A DNA stretch of 64,000 nucleotides from CAIXZV01 sp037446495 (GTDB lineage Bacteria; Chloroflexota; Limnocylindria; Limnocylindrales; CSP1-4): contig JBBIIL010000003.1 of the NCBI GenBank assembly GCA_037446495.1, positions 1 through 64,000 on the forward strand, read 5' to 3'. A program made the position numbers and the translations under genes. The stretch's first letter is position 1. Each line of letters starts with the position of its first letter. The notes beneath the pieces were generated by a model. It worked only from the letters and a program-made list of their open reading frames with translations, ran no database searches and was not told the origin of the DNA. Positions 1 through 8,705 of the stretch are shown one piece after another.

Positions 1-9
1 CCTCGCGAC

Positions 10-38
10 TTGTCACAACCTGACCTTCACCCTAGACT
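10..38 (+). promoter_or_regulatory. Sigma-70-type promoter of the recA transcript
   Basis: TTGTCA at 10-15 and TAGACT at 33-38 are separated by exactly 17 bases, a near-consensus housekeeping promoter. Transcription would start near 45 and run through the 53-residue gene at 194 into recA and recX. A short frame of 37 codons opens at the ATG at 41, only 2 bases after the -10 box; I do not regard it as an established gene. No LexA-like palindrome is visible here. Confidence 0.6.
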
Positions 39-193
39 TCATGGCCGGGATCCGTGCTGCTTTGCGCGCCGGAACCTTCCCCGCGGAGATGCCGGACATG
101 CGCCAGCGCGCTGTCCGGGTGAGTGGCGGCGAAGGGGCCGCAAAGTCCGCGTGAAGTCCGTGTCGGTATCGTCGCAAGGCGTGGAGGCGCGCT

Positions 194-355
194 ATGGGTT
201 CGAGGGATCGCCCCCACAAGGAAGTCAAGAAGAAGCCCAAGGACAAGTCGTCCACGTCCAGCCTGTCGCCCCTCTCGGAGCCGCCGCAGCAGCAGGCGGA
301 GCTGATCAAGAAGGCGCGCAAGCCGCGACGAGAGGAGGAGTCCGGCGAGGGCTGA
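194..355 (+). CDS. Small basic/hydrophilic protein upstream of recA (53 aa)
   Basis: This short frame encodes 53 residues and is preceded by GGAGG at 183-187, 6 bases before the ATG. The product has no membrane segment. It begins MGSRDRPHKEVKKKPKDK, then has a Ser/Pro/Gln-rich middle and ends with an Arg/Glu-rich tail, so it is probably largely disordered and highly charged. The codons show the strong G/C third-position bias of the neighbouring real genes. It sits between the recA promoter and recA, 67 bases before the recA start, so it should be cotranscribed with recA. I do not recognise a characterised family; a nucleic-acid-associated role is only a guess from composition. Confidence 0.6.
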   Translation: MGSRDRPHKEVKKKPKDKSSTSSLSPLSEPPQQQAELIKKARKPRREEESGEG

Positions 356-422
356 CGGACCGGCCGGGCGGGCTGACCCCGTTCCGTCGGGCAGGCTGAA
401 GCCGACAGGAGCGAGGACACCA

Positions 423-1487
423 ATGACGACCGGCAGGGACCAGGACGCCAAGAACGGGGATAAGGCCGCAGCTGAGCGCGGCCGCGCTGTCGATGCCGCG
501 ATCCTCGCGATCGAGAAGCAGTTCGGTCGCGGCTCGATCATGAAACTCGGCTCTGCGGAGCGGCAGCAGGTGGACTCCATCCCCACCGGGTCCATTGCGC
601 TGGACCTCGCGCTTGGCGTCGGCGGCATCCCGCGCGGTCGGATCTGCGAGGTCTTCGGCCCGGAGTCCTCGGGCAAGACCACGCTCTGCCAGCACATCAT
701 CGCGGAGGCGCAGCGCCGCGGCGGGATCGCAGCGTTCATCGATGTCGAGCACGCGCTGGACCCAGGCTATGCGCGCGCCTGTGGTGTCAACGTGGACGAG
801 CTGCTCGTCTCGCAGCCGGACACCGGCGAGCAGGCGCTCGAGATCACCGAGACGCTCATCCGCTCCGGCGGCGTGGACATCGTCGTCCTGGACTCCGTGG
901 CGGCCCTCGTGCCGCGGGCGGAGATCGAGGGCGAGATGGGCGACAGCTTCGTCGGCATCCAGGCCCGGCTCATGAGCCAGGCCCTGCGGAAGCTGACGGG
1001 AGCGGTCTCGCGGTCCAACACCGCACTGGTGTTCACCAACCAGCTGCGCGAGAAGATCGGCGTGATGTTCGGCAATCCCGAGACCACCCCCGGCGGCCGC
1101 GCGCTGAAGTTCTACGCCTCGGTCCGGCTCGACATCCGCCGGGTCGAGACCATCAAGAGCGGCACCGAGTCCGTGGGCAATCGCGTCCGCGTGAAGGTCG
1201 TCAAGAACAAGGTCTCGCCGCCGTTCCGCGTCGCCGAGTTCGACGTGATGTACGGCGAGGGGATCAGCACCGAGGGCGGGCTGCTGGACGTGGGCGTGGC
1301 GATGGACGTCGTCAGCAAGACGGGCGCCTGGTTCAACTTCGCGGACACGCGCCTGGGCCAGGGCCGCGAGGCCGCCAAGGAGTTCCTCAAGATCAACAAG
1401 GACGTCGCGGCGGAGATCGACCGGCGCATCCGGGCCAAGATGACGGAGGTGTCGCTCCCGGTCGAGGGCATCGAGGAGGCCGAGTAG
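423..1487 (+). CDS. recA: Recombinase RecA
   Basis: RecA forms the ATP-dependent filament on single-stranded DNA that drives homologous recombination and triggers LexA cleavage. The 354-residue product is of normal length. It has the Walker A motif GPESSGKTT near residue 80, the Walker B stretch IVVLDSVAALVPR near 155, the FTNQLREKIGVMFGNPE segment for DNA binding, and GGRALKFYASVRLD. The ATG at 423 is preceded by an AGGAG sequence about 9 bases upstream. recX follows after 9 bases, the usual arrangement in which RecX modulates the filament. A promoter lies at 10-38. Confidence 0.98.
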   Translation: MTTGRDQDAKNGDKAAAERGRAVDAAILAIEKQFGRGSIMKLGSAERQQVDSIPTGSIALDLALGVGGIPRGRICEVFGPESSGKTTLCQHIIAEAQRRGGIAAFIDVEHALDPGYARACGVNVDELLVSQPDTGEQALEITETLIRSGGVDIVVLDSVAALVPRAEIEGEMGDSFVGIQARLMSQALRKLTGAVSRSNTALVFTNQLREKIGVMFGNPETTPGGRALKFYASVRLDIRRVETIKSGTESVGNRVRVKVVKNKVSPPFRVAEFDVMYGEGISTEGGLLDVGVAMDVVSKTGAWFNFADTRLGQGREAAKEFLKINKDVAAEIDRRIRAKMTEVSLPVEGIEEAE

Positions 1488-1496
1488 GCGCGTTCG

Positions 1497-2108
1497 ATGG
1501 CCGACGAGCGGGCTGGGCGCCCGCCGCGTCCGCGCAAGCCCACACCGGCGGATCGGCGGGAGCAGCGCTCCAGGGCCGATGACCCGGCGGAGGTGCTCGA
1601 CGCCGCGGCACGTTTCCTCGAGGCGCGCCCGCGCTCGGAGCACGAGGTGCGGCGCAGGCTCCTGCACCTGGGCTACCGCGCCGAGATGGTGGAGGCGGCC
1701 GTCGCCAAGCTGCTGACGGTGGGTTACCTCGACGACGAGACGTTCGCCCGCTCCTGGGTGGAATCGCGGGATCGGGCGCAGCCCCGGGGTGAGAACGCGC
1801 TGCGCCGAGAGCTCGGGCAGAAGGGCGTGGACCGCACGCTGATCGACGCCGTCCTCGGAGGGCGCCGTGACGACGCGCTCGCAGGCGGCGCCGGCAGCCC
1901 GGACGAGGCGGCCGCAGAGCGGCTGCTCGAGAAGAAGCTCGGGCCCGTGCTGCGCGAGCCGGATCCGCGTCGCCGTCTGCAGAGGGCGTACGCGCTGCTC
2001 GCGCGGAACGGGTTCTCGCCCGACGTCTGTTCGTCCGTGGCGCGGCGGCTGCTCGCGTCCGCGGAGGATGTCACGGGCGAGGACGGGGCAGGGGAGGATG
2101 GACCCTAG
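1497..2108 (+). CDS. recX: Regulatory protein RecX
   Basis: RecX binds RecA filaments and limits or tunes their activity. The 203-residue product has the family's three-helix repeats: the segment DAAARFLEARPRSEHEVRRR opens repeat one, followed by LLTVGYLDDETFARSWVESR and ALRRELGQKGVDRTLIDAVL. The N-terminal 40 residues are Arg/Pro-rich and poorly conserved in the family. It starts 9 bases after recA and has no promoter of its own, so it is translated from the recA message. The C-terminal tail repeats GEDGA and is acidic. Confidence 0.93.
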   Translation: MADERAGRPPRPRKPTPADRREQRSRADDPAEVLDAAARFLEARPRSEHEVRRRLLHLGYRAEMVEAAVAKLLTVGYLDDETFARSWVESRDRAQPRGENALRRELGQKGVDRTLIDAVLGGRRDDALAGGAGSPDEAAAERLLEKKLGPVLREPDPRRRLQRAYALLARNGFSPDVCSSVARRLLASAEDVTGEDGAGEDGP

Positions 2109-2499
2109 GGAGTCGGACGGGCGGCTTTCCCCGCTGCCCGCCGCGCGCCGAGTCGAATCGGCCGACGCGGGTCCGGCCTCGCCGTCACGGCTCCCGAACG
2201 GCGAGTCGCATCGCCCCGCAGACCTCGTCCGTGCTGTCGCCTGTCGCCTCCAGCGAGGTCAAGGCGCCACTATTCCGACCCGGCCAGGGTTGCGAGCCGG
2301 TTCCGGTCGAAGGCTGTAGGCTTCGCATCACCGGAGCGGTCCTGCGGGCCGCGCCGGGCGAGCCGCAGCATCGGCTGAGGCCGGATCAGAGCCGAGTGGC
2401 TCCCCGGCCACGTGCCCAACGCGAAGCCGCTGCTGCTTGCCCGATCGACTTGTCGAACGCCCACGGCCCATGATCTCGGCCGCGGGGGAGGATCCGAAT
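2109..2499 (+). other. Intergenic stretch before rny
   Basis: No convincing gene or RNA is visible in these 391 bases; both strands have only short frames with poor codon bias. A TAGGCT box at 2317-2322 could be a -10 element for rny, but no good -35 lies 17 bases upstream. The only clear signal is the purine-rich ribosome binding site GGGGGAG at 2484-2490 that fixes the rny start. Confidence 0.4.
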
Positions 2500-4029
2500 A
2501 TGGAATGGGTTGCTGTCGCCGCGACGGCGGTGGTCGCGGGCGTGGTCGGCCTTGTGGTCGGCTTCCTCCTGCGGGGCACGTGGTCCGGTCAGGCGATCAG
2601 GGCCGCGCAGGAGAAGGCGGCGCGCATCGTGGCCGAGGCCCGAGCGCAGCAGAAGGACATGATCCTCGAGGCCAAGGACGAGAAGCTGCGGCTGGGGCGG
2701 GAGGCCGAGGACGAGGCGCGCGCGAAGCGTTCCGAGCTCCAGGGGCTTGAGCGCCGGCTGCTGACCCGGGACGAGCAGCTGGACCAGCGCGCGGACCTGC
2801 TCGAGGAGAAGGCCCGCAAGATCAACGACCGCGAGCGCGAGGTCGAGAAGCAGCGCGAGGAGCTGGGACGCCTGAACCAGGAGCGCATCGAGGCCCTCGA
2901 GAAGGTGTCCGGCCTGTCGGCCGAGGATGCGAAGGCGATCCTGCTGGAGGCCATCCGCGACGAGGCCGAGCACGATGCCGTCAAGCTGGCCCGGTCCATC
3001 GAGCGCCGCGCCCGAGACGAGGCGCAGGACAAGGCTCGCGAGATCATCGTCACCGCGATGCAGCGCGTGGCCGCAGACCACACGGCCGAGCACACGGTCA
3101 CCGTGGTCCACCTGCCGAGCGACGAGATGAAGGGCCGGATCATCGGCCGCGAGGGACGCAACATCCGGGCCCTCGAGCAGGCCACGGGCGTGGACTTGAT
3201 CATCGACGACACGCCCGAGACGGTCGTCCTGTCGGGCTTCGATCCCGTCCGACGGGAGGTGGCGCGCGTGGCGCTCACCAAGCTGATCGCAGACGGCCGG
3301 ATCCATCCCGGGCGCATCGAGGAGGTCGTCACCAAGGCGCGCGCCGAGGTGGACCTCATCATCCGCCAAGCCGGTGAGCAGGCGGTCTACGACGCCGGGG
3401 TCCCGGGGCTCCCGCCGGAGCTCGTCAAGACGCTCGGCCGGCTCAAGTACCGCACCAGCTACGGCCAGAACGTCCTCCTCCACTGCGTCGAGACGAGCCA
3501 CCTCGCGTCGATCATCGCAGCCGAGCTTGGCGCGGACGTCCAGGCGGCCAAGATCGGCGGCCTCCTGCACGACATCGGCAAGGCGCTCGACCACGAGATC
3601 GAGGGGCCGCACGCCGCCATCGGCGCCAGCCTCGCCCAGAAGCACAACATGCCGTTCAAGGTGGTCAACGGCATCGCCGCCCACCACCAGGAAGTGGAGT
3701 ACGCCTGCGTCGAGGCGCCCATCGTCCAGGTCGCCGACGCCATCAGCGCGTCCCGGCCAGGCGCGCGCGGCGAGACCATGGACACGTACGTCAAGCGCCT
3801 CGAGGACCTCCAGGCGATCGCCGAGAGCTTCACGGGCGTCGAGCGCTCGTTCGCGGTCCAGGCAGGCCGAGAGGTTCGGATCCTGGTTCGCCCCGAGGAG
3901 ATCGACGACCTCTCCGCCAGCCGCCTTGCCCGCGACATCGTCAAGAAGATCGAGGACAGCCTGACCTACCCGGGTCAGATCAAGGTCACGGTGATCCGCG
4001 AGACGCGCGCCACCGAGTACGCCAAGTAG
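2500..4029 (+). CDS. rny: Ribonuclease Y
   Basis: RNase Y is the membrane-anchored endoribonuclease that initiates mRNA decay in many bacteria lacking RNase E. The 509-residue product has an N-terminal membrane helix (AVAATAVVAGVVGLVVGFLL), a long Glu/Arg/Lys-rich coiled coil to about residue 180, a KH domain with GRIIGREGRNIRALEQ, and an HD domain with the metal-binding HDIGK motif in GGLLHDIGKALDHE. Two earlier in-frame ATGs exist at 2437 and 2470, but GGGGGAG at 2484-2490 places the start at 2500 and directly yields the membrane helix. RNase J and an exonuclease-fused PNPase are encoded elsewhere in the window. Confidence 0.97.
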   Translation: MEWVAVAATAVVAGVVGLVVGFLLRGTWSGQAIRAAQEKAARIVAEARAQQKDMILEAKDEKLRLGREAEDEARAKRSELQGLERRLLTRDEQLDQRADLLEEKARKINDREREVEKQREELGRLNQERIEALEKVSGLSAEDAKAILLEAIRDEAEHDAVKLARSIERRARDEAQDKAREIIVTAMQRVAADHTAEHTVTVVHLPSDEMKGRIIGREGRNIRALEQATGVDLIIDDTPETVVLSGFDPVRREVARVALTKLIADGRIHPGRIEEVVTKARAEVDLIIRQAGEQAVYDAGVPGLPPELVKTLGRLKYRTSYGQNVLLHCVETSHLASIIAAELGADVQAAKIGGLLHDIGKALDHEIEGPHAAIGASLAQKHNMPFKVVNGIAAHHQEVEYACVEAPIVQVADAISASRPGARGETMDTYVKRLEDLQAIAESFTGVERSFAVQAGREVRILVRPEEIDDLSASRLARDIVKKIEDSLTYPGQIKVTVIRETRATEYAK

Positions 4030-4031
4030 GG

Positions 4032-4053
4032 GAGCCGCTGCCTCGGGCGGCTC
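4032..4053 (+). terminator. Hairpin after rny
   Basis: GAGCCGC at 4032-4038 pairs perfectly with GCGGCTC at 4047-4053 around an 8-base loop, immediately downstream of the rny stop. There is no T-run, so it may be a weak or factor-assisted terminator or an mRNA 3'-end stabiliser. Confidence 0.4.
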
Positions 4054-4182
4054 GCCACTGAGGTGACCCGTTCGTTCCGGCCACGCGCCGCCGCAGCTCG
4101 TCCCGGACCGTCGTCGGCACGGGGGGATCGGTTCGCGCTGAGGCCATCGCTGCCCTCAAGCGGGGTGTCGGGAGCCAACAGG

Positions 4183-4188
4183 TAGACT
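4183..4188 (+). promoter_or_regulatory. -10 box of ymdB
   Basis: TAGACT, the same hexamer as the recA -10 box, lies 39 bases before the ymdB ATG. An AGGAG ribosome binding site at 4211-4215 lies between them, so this would give a leadered mRNA. No clear -35 is seen. Confidence 0.35.
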
Positions 4189-4227
4189 GGCGCCCTCACC
4201 CCGATCCTACAGGAGCACCGTTCGTCG

Positions 4228-5091
4228 ATGGCCGCCCGAAGCGAGCGAGCCGGGCTTGGCAACCCGGCCAACGGCAACGCGCCGCGGCCGCCGGGCGCCT
4301 GCCGAGTGCTCATGATCGGTGACGTCATCGGCAAGCCGGGCCGGCAGGCGGTGGAGCAGGTGCTCCCAGGGCTGCGCGACGAGCGGGGGATCGACTTCGT
4401 CACCGCCAACGGCGAGAACCTCGCCGGCGGCATGGGGCTGACCACCGCCACGGCCGACTTGCTGTTCGGCGCCGGCGTGGACGTGATCACCAGCGGCAAC
4501 CACATCTGGGACAAGCGCGAGATCTACGAGACGCTCGACAAGAACGACCGGATCCTGCGGCCGCTCAACTACGGCACCCACAACGTGCCGGGCCGCGGCT
4601 GGGGCTCATACACCGCGCTGGACGGCAACGAGCTCGTCGTGATCAACCTCCAGGGCCGCACCTACATGCAGCCCATCGACAATCCGTTCACCGACGCCGA
4701 CCACCTGCTCGACGAGGCCGCCGACCCGCTGCCGCCGATCCGGCTGGTGGACTTCCACTGCGAGATCACCTCCGAGAAGAACGCGCTGGGGCTGTACCTC
4801 GACGGGCGCGTGTCCGTGGTGGTCGGCACGCACACACACGTCGTGACGGGCGACGAGCGGATCCTGCCCAGGGGTACCGCCTACCAGACTGACCTCGGGA
4901 TGACCGGGCCGCTGTGGAGCGTGATCGGCTTCAATCCGTCCACGGTCCTGCCGCGCTTCATCAACGCCCTGCCGACGCGGTTCGAGGTGGGCGAGGGCCC
5001 GGTCGTCCTCAACGCCTGCCAGGTGGACATCGACCCGGCGACGGGCCGGGCGCTCCAGATCGAGCGCCTCCAGCAGCTCGTCGAGGTCTAG
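4228..5091 (+). CDS. ymdB: YmdB-type metallophosphoesterase / 2',3'-cyclic nucleotide phosphodiesterase
   Basis: Members of this family (TIGR00282) are dinuclear-metal phosphoesterases; the Bacillus protein hydrolyses 2',3'-cAMP and affects RNase Y-linked mRNA decay. The 287-residue product shows the expected metal-binding motifs in order: GDVIGKPGRQ, ANGENLAGGMGL, TSGNHIWDKREI, LVDFHCEITSEKNALG and GTHTHVVTGDERILP. The first 25 residues before VLMIGDVIG are extra and low in conservation. Location directly after rny matches the rny-ymdB order known in Firmicutes. The PHP gene follows after 3 bases. Confidence 0.93.
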   Translation: MAARSERAGLGNPANGNAPRPPGACRVLMIGDVIGKPGRQAVEQVLPGLRDERGIDFVTANGENLAGGMGLTTATADLLFGAGVDVITSGNHIWDKREIYETLDKNDRILRPLNYGTHNVPGRGWGSYTALDGNELVVINLQGRTYMQPIDNPFTDADHLLDEAADPLPPIRLVDFHCEITSEKNALGLYLDGRVSVVVGTHTHVVTGDERILPRGTAYQTDLGMTGPLWSVIGFNPSTVLPRFINALPTRFEVGEGPVVLNACQVDIDPATGRALQIERLQQLVEV

Positions 5092-5094
5092 CCC

Positions 5095-6036
5095 GTGGCG
5101 CCGCGGCACGGCCGCCCGGATCCACGACTCAGCGGGTCGGGAACCGCCGAGGCTGACTTCCACACGCACACGACCCGCTCTGACGGGGTGCTCGAGCCCA
5201 TGGAGCTGGCCAGGCAGGCGCGCGAGGCGGGCGTCCGGCTGCTCGCCATCGCGGATCACGACAACCTCGCGGCCTACCGTGAGCTCACCGCACCGGGCAG
5301 CGAACAGCTGCCCGAGGGCCTGGGGCTCATCCCAGCCGTTGAGATCAACGCCGTCACCGGGCGATTCGCGGCCGCTGACCTCCCCGAGGGCGAGCTCCAC
5401 ATCCTCGGCCTCGGGGTGGACCCGAACGACGCGGCCTTCGAGGCGGGGCTGGCCGCCCAGCGCAACGCGCGCCGGGTCCGCTTCCACGCGATCGTGGCCC
5501 GCCTCCGTGAGCTCGACCTGGGGATCGACGAGCAGGTCGCAGCGCTGGACCTCTCCGGCGACGACGCACTCGGCCGTCCGACGGTTGCCCGGGCGCTGAT
5601 GGCCGCCGGCCACGCGACCGACGTGGACGACGCGTTCAGCCGCCTGATCGGGCACGGCTCGCCTGCCTACGTGAGGCGCGGCGGGCTCGAGCCTATCGCC
5701 GCGATCCGAGCCATCCGGGCCGCCGGAGGCATCGCGTCGCTGGCCCACTTCGCCGAGTCGCCGAGTCGCGAGCCGCTCATCCGCGAGCTCATGGACGCCG
5801 GCCTCGACGGCCTCGAGACCCACCACCGCTCCTTCGACGCGCCGACGCGCGACGCCATGGCGGCGTTCGCCGCGAGGCTGAGACTGGTGGCGACGGGCGG
5901 CTCCGACTACCACGGCGACCACGGCCCGTACGCGGACACGCACGCCCACCTGGTGATCCCCGCCGACCTGATCGCCGGCGTGCGGGCCGCGCTCCGCTCG
6001 GGGCGGATGCCACGTACTACGATGCACGGGTCATGA
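5095..6036 (+). CDS. PHP-domain metal-dependent phosphoesterase
   Basis: PHP proteins bind two or three metals and hydrolyse phosphoesters; relatives include RNase AM/YciV-type 5'-3' exoribonucleases and nucleoside 3',5'-bisphosphate phosphatases. The 313-residue protein has the N-terminal signature DFHTHTTRSDG, then AIADHDN, AVEINA, a middle insertion domain, SLAHFAESP and the C-terminal GGSDYHGDHGP. The start is a GTG 3 bases after the ymdB stop. Its last codons overlap the miaB ATG (ATGA). The exact substrate cannot be read from sequence; its place beside rny and ymdB makes an RNA-turnover role plausible. Confidence 0.88.
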   Translation: MAPRHGRPDPRLSGSGTAEADFHTHTTRSDGVLEPMELARQAREAGVRLLAIADHDNLAAYRELTAPGSEQLPEGLGLIPAVEINAVTGRFAAADLPEGELHILGLGVDPNDAAFEAGLAAQRNARRVRFHAIVARLRELDLGIDEQVAALDLSGDDALGRPTVARALMAAGHATDVDDAFSRLIGHGSPAYVRRGGLEPIAAIRAIRAAGGIASLAHFAESPSREPLIRELMDAGLDGLETHHRSFDAPTRDAMAAFAARLRLVATGGSDYHGDHGPYADTHAHLVIPADLIAGVRAALRSGRMPRTTMHGS

Positions 6037-7685
6037 CGTCCCGATCCCTGCCCGTCCTCGACGTCGCTCCGGTCGCGCCCTCCGGGAGCGCTCGAACGCC
6101 GCTCCAGCCGGCGGACGCGCGCCTGGCCGAGTTCCGCCCCGAGCCGCGCGCCCTGCCCTCGTTCTTCGTCTGGACCCTGGGCTGCCAGATGAACCGCAGC
6201 GACTCCGAGGAGATGGCCGGGCGGCTTCTCGCCGCGGGCTGCACCGAGGCGCCGTCGATGGAGTCGGCTGACCTCGTGGTGATCAACACCTGCGCCATCC
6301 GGGAGGCCGCCGAGGCGAAGGTCATCGGCCGCCAGGGCCACCTGCGACGGCTCAAGGACGCCAACGCCGGGCTGCGCGTCGTCCTGACCGGCTGCAGCGT
6401 CCGCGAGTCGAACCGCGCAGGGCTCGCGCGCCGCTATCCCGCCGTGGACCTGTTCCTGCGGCCGGACGAGGAGCCGGAGCTCGTGGATCGCCTCGGGCTC
6501 GCGTCGGCGCAGGCGCCCGTGGGCGCGACGGTCGCCACCGCCGCCACGACGCTGCTGAAGGGCGACAGGGTGTCCGACGCCACCCACCTGGTCCGCGCCC
6601 GCTCGGACGCGATCGCCGGCGGCGCAGTCAGCCGGGGATCCGCCATCAGCGCCTGGCTGCCGATCATCTACGGCTGCGACAAGACCTGCACCTACTGCAT
6701 CGTCCCGTTCAGCCGCGGGCCCGAGCGGAGTCGGCCCTTCGACGAGGTCGTCGGGGAGGCGCGGGCGCTCGCGGCCGCCGGGTACCGCGAGGTGACGCTG
6801 CTCGGCCAGAACGTGAACTCCTACGGCCACGATCTGCCTGCGGAGGAGCGCTTCGCCCACGTGCACGCCAAGCGCACGGTGGGTCGGCGCCTCGAGGCCG
6901 AGGCACGCCCGGACCTCGCCGAGCTGATCCGCGCCATCGACGGCATCCGCGCCGACGACGGCGCCCCGGCCATCCCGCGCCTGCGCTTTGTCACCTCGCA
7001 CCCGTGGGACCTGTCCGACCGGTTGATCGACGCCATGCGCGACTGCCCGTCCGTGTGCGAGGCGCTGCACCTGCCCGTGCAGTCGGGGAGCGATTCGATG
7101 CTCCGCCGGATGGGCCGCCAGTACACCGCCGAGCACTACCGGGAGCGACTCGCCCGCATTCGCGACGCCGTGCCCGGGATCGCCCTCTCGACGGACGTGA
7201 TCGTCGGATTCTGCGGCGAGACTGAGGCGGAGCACGAGGCCACGCTCGAGCTGCTTCGTGCCGTCCGCTACGACCAGGTGTTCGCAGCCGCGTACAGCGA
7301 GCGCCCGGGCACGCCGGCCACGAGGCTCGCCGACGACGTGCCAGCGGCCGTGAAGCACCGCCGGCTCCTGGACCTGCTCGCCGTCCAGGAGGCGATCGGC
7401 CTCGAGCGGAACCGTGCCTGGCTGGGGCGCAGCACCGAAGTCCTCATCGACGCCGTGGTCCCGCCGCGGGCACACGCCCACGACGACGAGGTCGAGGAGG
7501 CAGCCGGGACGTCCAGTGCCCGCGACGCATTCGCGAACCTGCCTGCCGGCGTCGCGCATCTCGTCGGCCGCTCGCGCGAGAACAAGCTCGTCCACGTGGC
7601 CGGCGCGGCCGGCCTGCTCGGCTCGCTGGTGAGTGCCGTGGTGGAGCACGCCGGCCCGTACGCGTTGCGCGGGAGGCTCGCCTGA
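6033..7685 (+). CDS. miaB: tRNA-2-methylthio-N6-dimethylallyladenosine synthase MiaB
   Basis: MiaB is a radical-SAM methylthiotransferase that adds a methylthio group to i6A37 of tRNA. The N-terminal domain carries the three cluster cysteines in WTLGCQMNRSDSE, INTCAIREAAEAK and LTGCSVRES. The radical-SAM motif is YGCDKTCTYCIVPFSRG (C-x3-C-x2-C), and a TRAM-like C-terminus follows. At 550 residues it is longer than usual (about 440-480): an extra segment of roughly 25 residues follows LLGQNVNSYGHD, and the linker before the radical-SAM domain is also long. ATGA overlap with the PHP gene indicates translational coupling; miaA, the preceding enzyme of the pathway, lies directly downstream. Confidence 0.96.
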   Translation: MTSRSLPVLDVAPVAPSGSARTPLQPADARLAEFRPEPRALPSFFVWTLGCQMNRSDSEEMAGRLLAAGCTEAPSMESADLVVINTCAIREAAEAKVIGRQGHLRRLKDANAGLRVVLTGCSVRESNRAGLARRYPAVDLFLRPDEEPELVDRLGLASAQAPVGATVATAATTLLKGDRVSDATHLVRARSDAIAGGAVSRGSAISAWLPIIYGCDKTCTYCIVPFSRGPERSRPFDEVVGEARALAAAGYREVTLLGQNVNSYGHDLPAEERFAHVHAKRTVGRRLEAEARPDLAELIRAIDGIRADDGAPAIPRLRFVTSHPWDLSDRLIDAMRDCPSVCEALHLPVQSGSDSMLRRMGRQYTAEHYRERLARIRDAVPGIALSTDVIVGFCGETEAEHEATLELLRAVRYDQVFAAAYSERPGTPATRLADDVPAAVKHRRLLDLLAVQEAIGLERNRAWLGRSTEVLIDAVVPPRAHAHDDEVEEAAGTSSARDAFANLPAGVAHLVGRSRENKLVHVAGAAGLLGSLVSAVVEHAGPYALRGRLA

Positions 7686-7720
7686 CCACCACGGGGCCAA
7701 CGGTCCTCGCGCCGCTGCTC

Positions 7721-8635
7721 GTGGTCGGCGGCGCCACCGCCACCGGGAAGACGGGACTCGCGATCGCGCTTGCGGAGCGGCTGCTCCAGCGCGGGATCCC
7801 CGCCGAGGTCATCTCCGCCGACTCGCGCCAGGTGTACCGCGGGCTCGACATCGGGACCGCGAAGGCGTCGCCCGGGGAACGGGGGCGGGTCGTGCACCAC
7901 GGGCTGGACCTGGTGGACCCCGACCAGGCGTATTCGATCGCCGACTTCCGCGCACACGCACTCGGCGCGCTGGCGGCGCTCGCGGAGCGCGGCGGCATCG
8001 GCATCCTGGCTGGCGGGACCGGCTTCTGGCTGCGCGCTGTCATGGCCGGACTCGACACCGATGCGCTGCCCTCGGACGCCGAAACGCGCGCGCGGCTCGA
8101 GGCGGACCTCGTCCGCGATGGCCTCGCACCGCTCGCGAGCCGCCTCGCCGGCCTCGCCCCGGGGCTGGCGGCACGCACCGACCTGCACAACCCGCGCCGC
8201 GTCGTTCGCGCGCTCGAGATCGCGACCCTCCAAGGTGACGCGACGCTTCCGCCGCCCGTCGGCTACCCGGCGCCGGTCCTCGGCCTGCAGCTCACGGTCG
8301 AGCCGGCTGAGCACCGTCGCCGGATCGCCCTCCGCGCTCGTGCCCAGTTCGGCGCCGGCCTCGTCGAGGAGGCACGCAGCCTCCGGGAGCGCTGGGACCC
8401 CTCGCTGGCTCCCTTCACCGCCATCGGCTACCGCGAGAGCTGGGCGCTCCTCGACGGGCAGCTGACCTTGGAGCAGGCGGTCGAGCTCGATGCCACCCGC
8501 AACGCCCAGTTCGCCCGGCGCCAGCGCACGTGGTTCCGCGCGGAGCGCGCGCTCGAGATCGTGGACGCGACCGGCGACCCGCTCCCGGGTGCCGCTGCCC
8601 GGGTCGATGCCTTCGTGGGCGCCGTCCTCGGCTGA
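7721..8635 (+). CDS. miaA: tRNA dimethylallyltransferase MiaA
   Basis: MiaA transfers a dimethylallyl group from DMAPP to A37 of UNN-reading tRNAs, producing the MiaB substrate. The product has the P-loop GGATATGKT, the conserved ISADSRQVYRGLDIGTAK, LAGGTGFWLRAVMAG and GYRESWALL, and ends with ARRQRTWFR. The first standard start is the GTG at 7721, which would begin inside the first beta strand. The frame is open upstream: a CTG at 7682 sits 5 bases after GGGAGG at 7671-7676 and overlaps the miaB stop as CTGA, giving a more natural N-terminus (13 residues longer). I list the conservative start. Confidence 0.95.
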   Translation: MVGGATATGKTGLAIALAERLLQRGIPAEVISADSRQVYRGLDIGTAKASPGERGRVVHHGLDLVDPDQAYSIADFRAHALGALAALAERGGIGILAGGTGFWLRAVMAGLDTDALPSDAETRARLEADLVRDGLAPLASRLAGLAPGLAARTDLHNPRRVVRALEIATLQGDATLPPPVGYPAPVLGLQLTVEPAEHRRRIALRARAQFGAGLVEEARSLRERWDPSLAPFTAIGYRESWALLDGQLTLEQAVELDATRNAQFARRQRTWFRAERALEIVDATGDPLPGAAARVDAFVGAVLG

Positions 8636-8647
8636 GCGCCCTCGTCG

Positions 8648-8677
8648 GTCGTCCGGAGGGCCGTCGTCCGGAGGGCC
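8648..8677 (+). repeat. Perfect 15-bp tandem duplication
   Basis: GTCGTCCGGAGGGCC occurs twice head to tail (8648-8662 and 8663-8677) in the spacer between miaA and hflX, just upstream of the hflX -10 box. It looks like a simple slippage duplication. Confidence 0.7.
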
Positions 8678-8691
8678 GGCATGGCAACCGC

Positions 8692-8697
8692 TATCCT
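8692..8697 (+). promoter_or_regulatory. -10 box of hflX, leaderless type
   Basis: TATCCT ends 8 bases before the hflX ATG, and no ribosome binding site intervenes, matching the leaderless pattern seen at other genes here. No recognisable -35 is present. Confidence 0.45.
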
Positions 8698-8705
8698 TGC
8701 GGGCG

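Noticed and set aside
41..154. 37-codon frame starting at ATG 41
   Set aside because: It starts only 2 bases after the -10 box, has no ribosome binding site and shows no protein-like features.
1..193. LexA/SOS operator upstream of recA
   Set aside because: No palindrome resembling known LexA boxes is visible around the promoter; induction of recA therefore cannot be claimed from sequence.
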